In this document: one piece after another, positions 25,651 through 34,554 of the stretch | Numbering within the stretch: the first letter of the stretch is position 1 | Layout: each line of letters starts with the position of its first letter | DNA from: Acidobacteriota bacterium | GTDB lineage: Bacteria; Acidobacteriota; Thermoanaerobaculia; Multivoradales; JBCCEF01 | DNA length: 64,000 bases | NCBI GenBank assembly: GCA_039030395.1 | Contig: JBCCEF010000024.1 | Coordinates: forward strand, 1 to 64,000 | Reading direction: 5' to 3' | The notes under the pieces: generated by a model | Seen by the model: the letters and a program-made list of their open reading frames with translations, nothing else | Databases searched by the model: none | What the model was told of the DNA's origin: nothing | Position numbers and translations under genes: made by a program

Positions 25651-26247
25651 CTAGGCTGGCTCCAATGGAAGCAAGGAACGACTTCGCTCCCAGGCGACTC
25701 GCAGTTGGCTCAAGAACTCTTCCTTCGGCAACGGGGGCCCGTCAGCGGACAAGAAACCGAAGGTCGGCGCCAAGGGCAGCACATGCACCTGAACGCCGTC
25801 TGTGACCGGATAGAGCACGAGCACTTGAAGAATCAGATCCTGAATCACCAGCAATCGGGCTTCGAAGGTGACCCCGTTGTGGTCGGCGAACCTTTCGGCG
25901 ATTCGCAGAGCTTCTATCAGGTCATCGCCTCCGCGCTCAGCCAGGTATTTGAATTGATCTTTCCCCTCATCCGATGACAAGCCGACGGCGCCCAGTTCCT
26001 TCCCACGATCATTCAACAGTATGACCCTCGTGCGGGAAAAGAGAGCGGACTCTGTGGAGTCCAAGAAGCGTTCCACGTCTGAGTAGGTGACAACTGCTTC
26101 AGACAGCGCACCGCGAGCCTGGATTTCATCGAAAGGAACCTGATTAAGATAGCGCGGAGACTCGTCTTCGAGCAGAGCGAGAAGGTCAAGAATCTCGTAC
26201 ATCGCCTCAACTTGCCCTTCTCTGAGTGAAGCCAACTGGATCGGCAT
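25651..26247 (-). CDS. hypothetical protein, last gene of the CHAT cluster
   Basis: The 198-residue soluble protein has no signal peptide. The N-terminal half is helical (LREGQVEAMYEILDLLALLED), with ALFSRTRVILLNDRGKELGAVGLSSDEG in the middle and a hydrophobic segment LLVIQDLILQVLVLYPV. I do not recognise the family. GC content is clearly lower (about 55% by eye) than the flanking genes, a property shared with the next two upstream genes, which points to joint acquisition. Its start is 13 bases after the stop of the cysteine-protease gene, so they form one transcript. It may be a regulator or partner of that protease. Confidence 0.6.
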   Translation of the reverse strand: MPIQLASLREGQVEAMYEILDLLALLEDESPRYLNQVPFDEIQARGALSEAVVTYSDVERFLDSTESALFSRTRVILLNDRGKELGAVGLSSDEGKDQFKYLAERGGDDLIEALRIAERFADHNGVTFEARLLVIQDLILQVLVLYPVTDGVQVHVLPLAPTFGFLSADGPPLPKEEFLSQLRVAWERSRSLLPLEPA

Positions 26248-26260
26248 GTCCGAAATCCCC

Positions 26261-26866
26261 CTACGTCAAAAAGTGAAGATAGTCGAGATCGAGCTCTAGC
26301 TCCGGATGAGAATGACAGACCTCAAGATCCTTCAGGGGATACTCGTCCTCGGCCCCACGCCAAGGGTCGAGAATCCTAATAAAGACGTTTTGGGTCGGCG
26401 GAACGAATCTCAAACCAACGATGAGGCAGAAGTGAACGGTTGAGCCAAGCTTGAAACTGCAGGGGATCGCATGACGGGCCAGGCTCCGTTCCAAGTCGTC
26501 CAAGCTGACCTGAGAGCACGGTAGACCTCCAGGGTGTCTCGTCCTCGTTCCGATGGTGGTCAGGACAGGTCCGAGATCGGCAGGCTGGTTACACAGGTCA
26601 GGCGCGGGCGGAGGTGGAGCCGGACAATGGTTCGGCCTCACCCCCACTGCAATCTCTTCTTGTGTCATCGGATCGCCCTGCGTTGGATCCCAGTGAGCCG
26701 CGAAAACGGCCTGAGCGACGGCAGCCCAACACCACCAACGTTTCTTCTGGACTTCCATGGTAATGGCGCCATGATGGGGTTGAATCAGGCGATCCGGAAC
26801 ATTCGACTGAGTGACCCGAAACCCAGCGAGATAGTCGGGCGCATCTGCAACGCATTTGGGCAGCAT
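26261..26866 (-). CDS. papain-like (C39/C70-type) cysteine protease domain protein
   Basis: The product is a 201-residue protein. The segment QKKRWWCWAAVAQAVFA (about 39-55) is the catalytic-Cys motif of bacterial papain-like peptidases (Q...CWAA), with Gln as the oxyanion residue. STVHFCLIVGLRF (about 142-154) gives the catalytic His, and RILDPWRG (about 164-171) supplies the following Asp, so the triad is present in the normal order. The middle has a Pro-rich loop with extra Cys. No signal peptide is evident. A shorter version from Met37 would keep all motifs. It sits between two unrecognised proteins downstream of a CHAT protease, with gaps of 13-15 bases. Confidence 0.75.
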   Translation of the reverse strand: MLPKCVADAPDYLAGFRVTQSNVPDRLIQPHHGAITMEVQKKRWWCWAAVAQAVFAAHWDPTQGDPMTQEEIAVGVRPNHCPAPPPPAPDLCNQPADLGPVLTTIGTRTRHPGGLPCSQVSLDDLERSLARHAIPCSFKLGSTVHFCLIVGLRFVPPTQNVFIRILDPWRGAEDEYPLKDLEVCHSHPELELDLDYLHFLT

Positions 26867-26881
26867 TGTCTTTGCAGTTCC

Positions 26882-27775
26882 CTAGAAGTCCTGCGCCTGA
26901 TCCAAAAGTCCTTCGCACTCACAGCCCACCGTGCCTCCGCCCTTCCAAACACTCACGAAGGCATGTTCCACCGGAGTCGTTTTGAAAATCGAACTGCCGT
27001 CGACTTCGGGGGTCGGGAGCTCATGATAGGTACCGAGATGTTTTGCGATTGGCTTGTTCTGTGAGAGATCGATCATCTTGTAGATCCAACGAAAATCATG
27101 ATCCATCGCTCGCCCGGCATTCGAACTATGCTCCCAGCGCAGAATATCCTCGGCACAGAAGTTACCGACGTAGAAGATCGCATCTTCAGAGATCTTGCGA
27201 GAGAAGACCTGCTTCGTTCCCATCGAGCCTCCAGTGTCAGGATCCTCCATCCATCGATCGGCCGTTGCTACGAATTCCGCTTCGTCCTCCACTCTCACTT
27301 TCAGCGTCAAGCCTCGAATGACCGGTTCGAGGCTTTGTTCGAACGCGGATGAGGACCAAGCAACGCTGCAGGGGCCGGCGAGTCGATACGGAGAGACTGT
27401 GCCCGTCTCGACCAGCACCTGTGCCGCGACGAAATCGCCCGGGGTCGCACTCAACACAGAGGGATCAGCATGGAGCCAACCTTTCTTGCTCTTCGTTTCG
27501 ATGGCCGTCAGGTCGGGTTCCGCCGGGCTCGTTCCGAAATCGAAGGTGAGGCGCGAACCGAGAAAGTGGTTCGGAAAAGAGATATGAGTTTTTCCATCGA
27601 CGCTTCGCTGCTCGAAGAGCACCGGCCAGTGGGTAGACGGCCGGCTGCCGTCGGCGACTTGGTCCGGGGACTGTCCGAGTCGGGTGGCGTTTGGGAGTAC
27701 CACCATCAGCTTCTTGGAATCGGTGTGCGGTACATACAGGTTCGCTCCCACAAAATGGACTTTCACAGTGTGCAT
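26882..27775 (-). CDS. hypothetical protein downstream of CHAT
   Basis: From the ATG at 27775 (preceded by GGAGGGGTGAG) the protein is 297 residues; the longer upstream start lacks a ribosome-binding site. The N-terminal VKVHFVGANLYVPH suggests a beta-strand-rich domain. An FNHFLG/SRLTFDFG part follows, then a region with DFVAAQVLVETG. The C-terminus is helical with conserved-looking HELPTPEVDGSSIF and HAFVSVWKGGGTVGCECEG. I do not recognise the family. The VHFVGANLYV opening recalls small beta-barrel adaptor domains, but that is only a visual resemblance. GC is lower than in the CHAT gene. It is the first of three closely spaced genes after a hairpin that follows CHAT. Confidence 0.6.
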   Translation of the reverse strand: MHTVKVHFVGANLYVPHTDSKKLMVVLPNATRLGQSPDQVADGSRPSTHWPVLFEQRSVDGKTHISFPNHFLGSRLTFDFGTSPAEPDLTAIETKSKKGWLHADPSVLSATPGDFVAAQVLVETGTVSPYRLAGPCSVAWSSSAFEQSLEPVIRGLTLKVRVEDEAEFVATADRWMEDPDTGGSMGTKQVFSRKISEDAIFYVGNFCAEDILRWEHSSNAGRAMDHDFRWIYKMIDLSQNKPIAKHLGTYHELPTPEVDGSSIFKTTPVEHAFVSVWKGGGTVGCECEGLLDQAQDF

Positions 27776-27805
27776 CTCACCCCTCCTCGCCCCGCGGTCC
27801 ACAAA

Positions 27806-27821
27806 CCGGCTTCGGTGCCGG
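27806..27821 (-). terminator. small hairpin between CHAT and downstream genes
   Basis: CCGGC (27806-27810) and GCCGG (27817-27821) form a 5-bp GC stem with a 6-base loop, followed on the minus strand by TTTGT. It lies in the 110-base gap after the CHAT stop (27886). It may be a weak terminator or attenuator that lowers expression of the three distal genes. The stem is short, so confidence is low. Confidence 0.3.
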
Positions 27822-27885
27822 CTGCGTTGCGGCGGCAACAAATCGAAAGACGGACAGAGTTTCTGAGGTTTGCAGTTCGGGCACT

Positions 27886-30800
27886 CTATTGGGTTCTCGA
27901 GGCGGACTCGGATCGGCCCGTGACTTCAAAACTCGCCCACACGCTGACCGGCACATCCGCTCGGAGCATCTTTCGCCGAGCCGATTCGAGCGCTTCGGCC
28001 GCTCCCTGGCCGCCGGCGAGGCCGCGGTGGATCTCGACGGCGAAGGGGCGGATGCGCTGATCGTCCACCGGCCAGCGGCTGGCGATCACCGCCTCGGCAC
28101 CGGCGGCCAGAAAGGCGTTGACCATCGCCTGGAATCCCGCCGTGCGGAGGCGGCCCGCCGAGGCGGTGCTGCCGCAGGCGGAAAGCACCACCACCTTCCA
28201 CGGTCCGGACGACAGACCGTGAACGTCGCTCGCCAGCAGCAAGCCACTCGCTTCCGCCGATGGACGGGCGAGGGGAAAGAAGGTGTTCCAGGGATTGCGC
28301 GCGGTGGCAACGCCGTGGCCGGCGTAGTGCACGATGTCGGCGTCGCCCAGAGCGGCCACCACCGCCGAACGAGTGGCGTCCGCACCGGTGAGCCGGCGGG
28401 AGGCTGGGTAGATCCGAGCAATGTCGGCGACCTCATCAGCCGCTCCGTGAAGGGATTCGAGGGATCCCGTCTCGGCGGGATCGAAGGCGGGGTCACCGAC
28501 CAGCAGGACGCCCCGCCGTTCGTGCGACAGGCCGCGAGGCGGCCTGAAGCCGGAGAAGAAGAGCAGTCCCGGCGTCGAAGCGATCCCCCGGTCCTCGGCG
28601 AGCCAGCGGCCGGTTGCCGGGTTGCGCAGGGCGGCGAAGGGCACGCGATGGAGGATGCGGTCGGGTGCAAAGACCAGGCGAGTCTCCTTCGGCAAGGACT
28701 CGATCCACGGAGCCACCAGGTCCCGATACAGGCTGCCTGCCAGAACCTCGAACCCCTCTCCGCCGGCCCCCGCATACGAGATTTCGAGGGCGAACCGTTC
28801 GATCCGCCGCGGCAGATCCCCCAGCGACCGCATCTCGCCGCGGACTACGCCCTGGTGAATCACCCAGGTCAACAAGGAGTCGCCGGTGACGGCGTACTCG
28901 ATCAAGGCGGTGCCTTCGGGCAGCGAGGCGATGGCGCGATCGAGCGCCCCCGGTGATCCCTCCGGCGGGGCCGCCATGGAACTACGGTTGCCGGTGAACA
29001 GCTGTACGCGACGGGCCCGTTCGGTGACCGCGAGGGCCGCCTCCATCCGGCCGCCTTCGGCTTCGAGGCGGATCCACTCATCGAATCCGGCCTGCGCCCG
29101 CTCGAAGTGGCTGAAGCGGAACACGGCGGGGGGCAGCTCGACATCGCGGCGCTCAAACTCCGCCGCGACGGCCGCGAGGTCGGCGCGAGCCCTGCCGTCC
29201 TCACCCAGGCGGCGCCAGGCGAGAACGCGAGAGAAAAGGGTTGTCGGCACTTTCCATCGGTAGTCGCTCGCTTGGTAGTAGGACAGCGCCTCGCCCAGCG
29301 CAGCGACCGCGGCGGCGGGTTCAGAGTGCACCTTCAGAGCGCCTCGCGCCTCCTGCGCATCGGCGACCAAGCGGGCGCGGAGCCCCGGGTCGGCCAGCCG
29401 GCGCGCTTCGCCCAACCCGGTTTCCAACTCGTCCGCCGCCTGCTGGGTCCGGCCGAGGTCGCCGAGCATGCGCCCAAACCAGATTCTCGACTCGACGGAG
29501 GTGGTGGGGCGCTGGAGACTCTCCGCAACCCGCAGGTCAACCTCGCGCAGCGTCAGTCCCGCGAGAGCGAAGCCCTCTTCGCTGGCTGCCAGGGATGCAT
29601 CGAGTAGCAGGTTGTGGAGCGATAGGGAGGCGCCGGTTCCCAGCACGAACAGGGCCTCGCGCCGACTTCGCCATGCCTCGTCGGAGAGCCCCAGAGCGAA
29701 CAGACTCTCGGCCGCGAGCGCGCGAGCACCGGCGGAACGATCGAGATCGCCCAGTCGCGCGTAGATCTCCGCCGCCGTGGCAAAGGAGGCTCGAGCATCG
29801 GCAAAGGCTCCGCCGCGAGCCTCGATCAAACCTTGCGTCCATCGGCGGGACGCGGTGAGCGCCGGATAGTCGTGGGCCGTAGCCTCTTCGCTCAGGCGCT
29901 CGAGCAGGACCCGAGCGCCGGCCGGATCGCCGGCGGTGTTCCGCACCGCGGCGACGGCATGCCGCGACCAGTGCCTCAACGGCTCGGCGAAGTTCCCGGC
30001 GGCCTCGGCGGCCCGCAAGAAGCTCGACTCGGCGCGGCGCGGCTCCCCCCGCCGGCGGTACCCGTCCCCTTCGCCAAAGGCCTGGTACGCCCGAGCGAGG
30101 ATCTGCCGGCGGTCGGCCGGGGCCTCCCGCAGCCGGCGAACGGACTCGGCAACGGTCGGCTCGCCGGCCAGCAGGAGGCATGCACCCAGGTGCCCCAGGC
30201 GGTCGAGGCGACGCTCGGCAGCTTCGCGGTCGCCGGCCATCGACGCATCGGCCCATGCCGGGAACAGTTGGGATAGAGCGTTTCGGGTCACCCGGACCGG
30301 CGACCGAGCGCAGAAATCCAAGACTTCGGCCGGCGGCTGATCCTGCCCGTCCCCGCCCGCCCACTCGGCCAGGGGGGTCCCGTCGGAGGGGGTGGTTGTC
30401 CGGTCGATCGAGCGAAGCCGCGCCTCCTCCTGCCAGGGCGAATCCGGCTGGGCGTCCGCCGCGGCTCGCCAGAGATCGCCAGCGACCAGGGTCAAGCCGA
30501 GGCGCTCGACGGCGAGAGCCCGGTTGAACCGCGCGGCGGGATCGTCCGGGGCTTCGGCCAACGCTCGCTCGATCAGATCGAGAGCGGCCACGAGATCCGC
30601 CGGCCGATCGTCGCGATGGGCTCGCGCGAGAAGAACGACGGCCAGATCGTTGAGCCCCGCCGGGTTTCTCGGATGAGCTTCGGCCATCCGTTCAAGATGC
30701 TGGACCGCCCGATCGAGTCCGCTTTGCTGCAGGGCGAGATAACTCCGACCCATGGCGAAGTCGTACTGCGGTTCCCCGTGGGCCCCCCGCAGCCGGAGAT

Positions 30801-31146
30801 GCCGGAGCCCTTCGGCGAGGGTCCTTCCGGCGGCCGAATCCGGGTCGAGCGGCGGAGAACAGGAAACCTTCGGCAGCACCCTGCCGTCGCTCTTCGTCTC
30901 GCTGCACGGGAAATGCTCCACGGAGCCCGAGAGGCGTCCTTCCACCGTCCGGGGAGCCTCGCGCCGCGCGATGGCGAGCAAGGTGGCCGGATCGCGAGGA
31001 GATTCGCCGCAGCCAGCGAGTATCGATACAAGACCTGCCAGAACCACGGCACGACTCCAAACCGACAGCCTTCGCCTCAAATCTTCCCGAAGCTGCAGTG
31101 GAATCACTTCGGGAGTGTACCGAAGAGTCTCCTCGGTGTCGGGCAC
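27886..31146 (-). CDS. lipoprotein with TPR array and CHAT caspase-like protease
   Basis: The product is 1086 residues. Near the N-terminus RRRLSVWSRAVVLAGLVSILAGC is a lipoprotein signal with an LAGC lipobox (Cys about 46). Residues about 140-680 form helical TPR-like repeats (for example YDFAMGRSYLALQQSGLDRAV and ARFNRALAVERLGL). A CHAT domain fills about 780-1075: catalytic His944 in HYAGH and Cys991 in VVLSACGS, with GAEAVIASRWPVDD and the preceding GVLLVGDPAFD typical of the family. CHAT proteases act in regulated proteolysis, including defence and signalling; those of the envelope are little studied. Start is GTG 31146, with no good Shine-Dalgarno. A 110-base gap with a hairpin separates it from three lower-GC genes including a second cysteine protease. 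Confidence 0.88.
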   Translation of the reverse strand: MPDTEETLRYTPEVIPLQLREDLRRRLSVWSRAVVLAGLVSILAGCGESPRDPATLLAIARREAPRTVEGRLSGSVEHFPCSETKSDGRVLPKVSCSPPLDPDSAAGRTLAEGLRHLRLRGAHGEPQYDFAMGRSYLALQQSGLDRAVQHLERMAEAHPRNPAGLNDLAVVLLARAHRDDRPADLVAALDLIERALAEAPDDPAARFNRALAVERLGLTLVAGDLWRAAADAQPDSPWQEEARLRSIDRTTTPSDGTPLAEWAGGDGQDQPPAEVLDFCARSPVRVTRNALSQLFPAWADASMAGDREAAERRLDRLGHLGACLLLAGEPTVAESVRRLREAPADRRQILARAYQAFGEGDGYRRRGEPRRAESSFLRAAEAAGNFAEPLRHWSRHAVAAVRNTAGDPAGARVLLERLSEEATAHDYPALTASRRWTQGLIEARGGAFADARASFATAAEIYARLGDLDRSAGARALAAESLFALGLSDEAWRSRREALFVLGTGASLSLHNLLLDASLAASEEGFALAGLTLREVDLRVAESLQRPTTSVESRIWFGRMLGDLGRTQQAADELETGLGEARRLADPGLRARLVADAQEARGALKVHSEPAAAVAALGEALSYYQASDYRWKVPTTLFSRVLAWRRLGEDGRARADLAAVAAEFERRDVELPPAVFRFSHFERAQAGFDEWIRLEAEGGRMEAALAVTERARRVQLFTGNRSSMAAPPEGSPGALDRAIASLPEGTALIEYAVTGDSLLTWVIHQGVVRGEMRSLGDLPRRIERFALEISYAGAGGEGFEVLAGSLYRDLVAPWIESLPKETRLVFAPDRILHRVPFAALRNPATGRWLAEDRGIASTPGLLFFSGFRPPRGLSHERRGVLLVGDPAFDPAETGSLESLHGAADEVADIARIYPASRRLTGADATRSAVVAALGDADIVHYAGHGVATARNPWNTFFPLARPSAEASGLLLASDVHGLSSGPWKVVVLSACGSTASAGRLRTAGFQAMVNAFLAAGAEAVIASRWPVDDQRIRPFAVEIHRGLAGGQGAAEALESARRKMLRADVPVSVWASFEVTGRSESASRTQ

Positions 31147-31160
31147 AACGGGAGTGCCCC

Positions 31161-31215
31161 GATTATGATATTTTTATAATATAAAATTAAATCTAGTTAT
31201 CTGAAATTAATAATG
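31161..31215. promoter_or_regulatory. AT-rich divergent promoter island
   Basis: Within a genome of roughly two-thirds GC, this 55-base block is nearly all A and T, with TATAAT at 31175-31180 on the plus strand and TATATT/TATAAA-like words on the minus strand. It sits between the CHAT gene (minus) and the cytochrome cluster (plus). A short inverted repeat GGGCAC-N7-GTGCCC (31141-31159) lies at its left edge and includes the CHAT GTG. It is probably the divergent control region of both transcription units. Individual promoters cannot be fixed by eye. Confidence 0.5.
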
Positions 31216-31329
31216 ACTTGTCCATCCCCGGCTCATCGGTCACAATCGAGAAGTTTCTTTTCCTAAGGATCTAGGCACCGGCGGGCCGGGCCTTTCCGTC
31301 TGCCACCGTTCGGTGCGGGAGGGGGTTCT

Positions 31330-33726
31330 TTGGCCGGTGGCCCACTCGACCTGCTGATCGTGGGGTCGGGCCCTGCGGGGCTCGCAGCGGCGAAGCGTGC
31401 GCAACACCACGGGATGACCTACCGGGTCCTCGAAGGATCGGACCACCTCGCCGACACCATTCACCGCTACCAGAAAGGCAAGCACGTGATGGCCGAGCCC
31501 GGCCTGATCCCGCTGCATGAGGGCGTGCCCTTCGCGGCCGGCTCGCGGGAGGAGGTGTTGGCCGCCTTGGACGAGTGCGCCGCCGCCAACGGCCTGGCGG
31601 TGCACTTCGGCGAACGGGTGACGGCGATCGAACGGGCGCAGGATGCGGCCGGATTCCGGGTGACGGCGACCTCCGGCACTCACTCGTCCAAGGCGGTGGT
31701 GCTCGCCATCGGCACCCGGGGCAATCCGCGGCGCCTCGGCGTGCCGGGGGACGATCTGCCGCAGGTTTCTCACCGCCTGGTCGACCCCGACGAAGTGGTG
31801 GACGAGGATGTGGTGGTGGTCGGCGCCGGCGATTCGGCCCTGGAGGTCGCCCTGGCCCTGGCCGATCGCAACCGGGTGTCGGTGATCGTGCGCAGGGCGG
31901 AGATCGTGCGGGCGGAGGAGAGCCTGGAGCGAGAGGTCCTGTCGCGCAACCAAGCGGGAGGTCTCACCGTCCATTTCTCGACCACCGTGCGCCGCATCGC
32001 GCCGGGCGAAGTCGAACTCGCCGGCCCTGAGATGGATTCGACGGTGGCGGCCGACCGGGTCTTTTTGATGCTCGGCGCCGAGCCGCCGCGGCGCTGGCTA
32101 GAGTCCATCGGGGTAGCGTTCTCGGGTAGCGGCCGCGAGGCCCGGCCGGTCCTCGACGCTTCTTACCAGTCCGCCGTGCCGGGTCTGTACCTGATCGGCG
32201 CGGTGACCGGGCGGGACCTGATCAAGCTCGCCATCAACCAGGGTCACGAGGTGGTGGAACACATCCTCGGCCATCCGGTCGAAGCGGCGGACGAACCGGT
32301 GCTGCGCGAGCGGCTGCCGTTCTGGGACGGCACCGCAGACCAGCGCATCGCGGCCCTACGCCGGGAGGTTCCGCTCCTCGCCGCCGCCGGGGAGGCCGAT
32401 CTCCGCGAGCTGTTCCTGGCGGTGACCGCCCGCGAAGCGCCCGACGGCGAGGTGGTGGTGCGCCAAAACGATTACACGGACAGTTTCCAGGTGATCGCCG
32501 CCGGCACCGTCGAGGTGTGGGTGCGAACCGAGGGCGCCGCGGAAGACCGCCTCGTCGCCACTCTGGGCGCCGGCAACTTCTTCGGCGAAATGAGCCTAAT
32601 CTCAAACCGCCGCCGCAACGCGACGGTGATCTCCCGCGGCGCGCGGCTGATCGAGATTCCGCGCAAGGCGATGCTCAAGCTGCTGGCCCTGTCGCCGGAG
32701 GTCAAGGCGATGGTGGACCGCGCGTTCCTGGTGCGCGCCTTTCAGGGTTACCTCTTCCCCGGGGTCGACGACGACACCATCTGGCCGCTGGCCTCACGGG
32801 CCGAAGTGTCGACGGTGGACAAAGGAAAGACGCTGTTTGAAGAGGGCGATCCGGCAGACTCCCTCTACCTGATCCGCAGCGGCATGGTGAAGGTTTCGAA
32901 GCGCTCCGGCGACCGCGAGATCGTGCTGTCCTACCTGGTGGCGGGAAACTTCTTCGGCGAGGTGTCGCTGCTGCCCGACGCGCTGCGAACGGCCGCCGTG
33001 TCCACCATCTTTCCGTGCGAGCTGATCCGCCTGGGCCATGCCGAGATCGCCTCCTTCTTGGCGGTCCATCCGGAACTCGCCGGCGAGTTGACCGGCAAGC
33101 TCGAAGAGCGCCAGCTCGCCACCCTCCGGACCGAGGCCACCCCCGGTGCCGGCCAGGTGCTCACCGACCTGATCCGCGAGGAGGTGGTGATCGGCACCGA
33201 CGCGCTGATCATCGACCACCACCTGTGCGTGCGCTGCGACCAGTGCATCCGCGCCTGCGAGGGGGTGCACGACGACGGCCAAGCGCGGCTCTCGCTCACC
33301 GGCATTCAGCTCTACAACTTGCTGGCGCCCAATTCCTGCTGGCAGTGCGAGAACCCCCTGTGCATGCTCGACTGCCCGCCGGACGCCATCGTCCGCAACG
33401 CCCGCGGCGAGGTACAGATCAAGAGCAACTGCATCGGCTGCGGCAACTGCGAGGCGAACTGCCCCTACGGCAACATCTTCATGGTCCACACCCGGCCAGA
33501 GCCGTCCTTCGGCGGCTGGCTGCGCAAGATCTTCGCTCTAGATCCGGCTCCCGCCGAGAGCGACGACGCGGGCCGCGAGGTGGCGGTCAAGTGCGATCTG
33601 TGTGCCGATCTCCCCGGTGGCCCGGCGTGCGTGCGGAGCTGCCCCACCGGCGCCGCCATCCGGCTGACGCCGGATGAGTACCAGCAGACCCTGGAAGAGC
33701 TGATCGTGCGGCAGGGAGAACCGTGA
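31330..33726 (+). CDS. flavoprotein / double cNMP-binding / four-[4Fe-4S] fusion oxidoreductase
   Basis: This is a 798-residue fusion starting at TTG, 5 bases after GGGAGGGGG. Part 1 (about 5-300) is a thioredoxin-reductase-like flavoprotein: LLIVGSGPAGLAAAKRA for FAD and VVVVGAGDSALEVALAL for NAD(P)H; it lacks the CxxC redox pair of thioredoxin reductases. Part 2 (about 355-600) is two cyclic-nucleotide-binding domains (NFFGEMSLISNRRRNATV and NFFGEVSLLPDALRTAAV, each with the GE...R cassette). Part 3 (about 633-775) has 16 Cys in four groups (CVRCDQC, CWQCENPLC, CIGCGNCEANC, CDLCADL...CVRSC), a DmsB/NrfC-like four-cluster module. It probably passes NAD(P)H electrons to the next gene's membrane heme protein, gated by cyclic nucleotide. 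A 4-base overlap joins the two. Confidence 0.88.
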   Translation: MAGGPLDLLIVGSGPAGLAAAKRAQHHGMTYRVLEGSDHLADTIHRYQKGKHVMAEPGLIPLHEGVPFAAGSREEVLAALDECAAANGLAVHFGERVTAIERAQDAAGFRVTATSGTHSSKAVVLAIGTRGNPRRLGVPGDDLPQVSHRLVDPDEVVDEDVVVVGAGDSALEVALALADRNRVSVIVRRAEIVRAEESLEREVLSRNQAGGLTVHFSTTVRRIAPGEVELAGPEMDSTVAADRVFLMLGAEPPRRWLESIGVAFSGSGREARPVLDASYQSAVPGLYLIGAVTGRDLIKLAINQGHEVVEHILGHPVEAADEPVLRERLPFWDGTADQRIAALRREVPLLAAAGEADLRELFLAVTAREAPDGEVVVRQNDYTDSFQVIAAGTVEVWVRTEGAAEDRLVATLGAGNFFGEMSLISNRRRNATVISRGARLIEIPRKAMLKLLALSPEVKAMVDRAFLVRAFQGYLFPGVDDDTIWPLASRAEVSTVDKGKTLFEEGDPADSLYLIRSGMVKVSKRSGDREIVLSYLVAGNFFGEVSLLPDALRTAAVSTIFPCELIRLGHAEIASFLAVHPELAGELTGKLEERQLATLRTEATPGAGQVLTDLIREEVVIGTDALIIDHHLCVRCDQCIRACEGVHDDGQARLSLTGIQLYNLLAPNSCWQCENPLCMLDCPPDAIVRNARGEVQIKSNCIGCGNCEANCPYGNIFMVHTRPEPSFGGWLRKIFALDPAPAESDDAGREVAVKCDLCADLPGGPACVRSCPTGAAIRLTPDEYQQTLEELIVRQGEP

Positions 33727-34553
33727 GGAGTGCCGGACGGCTGTGGCGCCGCATCAGCCTGGCAGCGCTGGTGGTGCTGGTGGCGCTCTATGTCTGGCAG
33801 GCCCAGGAAGCCTACGCCCACGGCGGCTCGGCCCTGGGACTCATCCTCGGCTTCCTCGCCCTGGCGCTGATCCTCTTGCTGCTCTTCTACGGCGTGCGCA
33901 AGCGGCGGTATCGCAACACCGCCGGGCGCATGGAGACGTGGCTTCAATCGCACATCTACCTGGGTGCGTTGTGCTTGGTGGTGGCCCTCCTCCACACCGG
34001 TTTCCGCTTCCAGGACCGCCTGGCCCTGGCGGCCTTCGCGGTGCTCGCCGCGGTGGTGCTGAGCGGCCTGCTGGGAGCGATCCTCTATGCCTCCGTACCG
34101 CGTCTCCTGACGGAGGTGGAGAGCGACCTGTCGGTGGCTGAGATGGACGACCGCCTGCACCAGCTCGCCGGGTCGATGGCCCGCCTGGCGGCCGGCAAGT
34201 CGGCCCTTTTCGGCCGCATCCAGCGCTCGGTCCTTGCCGAGTCGAGGCCGGGACGCTTCGCCGGGTGGCGGTTGGCCCTGGGGCCGAGCAGGGCGCCGGC
34301 CGCCTCCAAGGGCGGCGATCCGCCGGCCTGGGAGGCACTCCTCGACCGGGTAGACCCCGCCGAGCGCGAGGACCTCCGCCGGCTACTGGTGCTCTCCCGC
34401 CAGCACAAGGAGCTGCACCAGAAACTGCGCTACCAGCAGCGCTACCGCAACCTGCTCGAAGCCTGGCTGTGGCTCCACCTTCCGCTGTCGCTGGTTTTGC
34501 TGGTGCTGGTCCTGGCGCACTCGGTGACGGCTCTCTACTACCGAGGCGTCTGA
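33723..34553 (+). CDS. di-heme b membrane protein, electron-transfer partner
   Basis: The protein is 276 residues; its GTG overlaps the upstream stop. Four or five membrane helices are visible. Two carry the H-x13-H spacing of two b hemes shared between helices: HIYLGALCLVVALLH (about 77-91) and HLPLSLVLLVLVLAH (about 254-268). Between them is a long soluble, charged loop (about 130-245). This resembles the cytochrome b subunits that hand electrons between the quinone pool or a cytoplasmic Fe-S protein and periplasmic cytochromes. The Fe-S fusion upstream and the FHA-decaheme protein one base downstream are its natural partners. I do not know a named family with this loop. Confidence 0.72.
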   Translation: MRSAGRLWRRISLAALVVLVALYVWQAQEAYAHGGSALGLILGFLALALILLLLFYGVRKRRYRNTAGRMETWLQSHIYLGALCLVVALLHTGFRFQDRLALAAFAVLAAVVLSGLLGAILYASVPRLLTEVESDLSVAEMDDRLHQLAGSMARLAAGKSALFGRIQRSVLAESRPGRFAGWRLALGPSRAPAASKGGDPPAWEALLDRVDPAEREDLRRLLVLSRQHKELHQKLRYQQRYRNLLEAWLWLHLPLSLVLLVLVLAHSVTALYYRGV

Positions 34554-34554
34554 G

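Noticed and set aside
27886-31146. CHAT protein as a CRISPR-associated (Craspase-like) protease
   Set aside because: It has a lipoprotein signal and no cas gene or CRISPR array is in the window; no regularly spaced direct repeats were seen.
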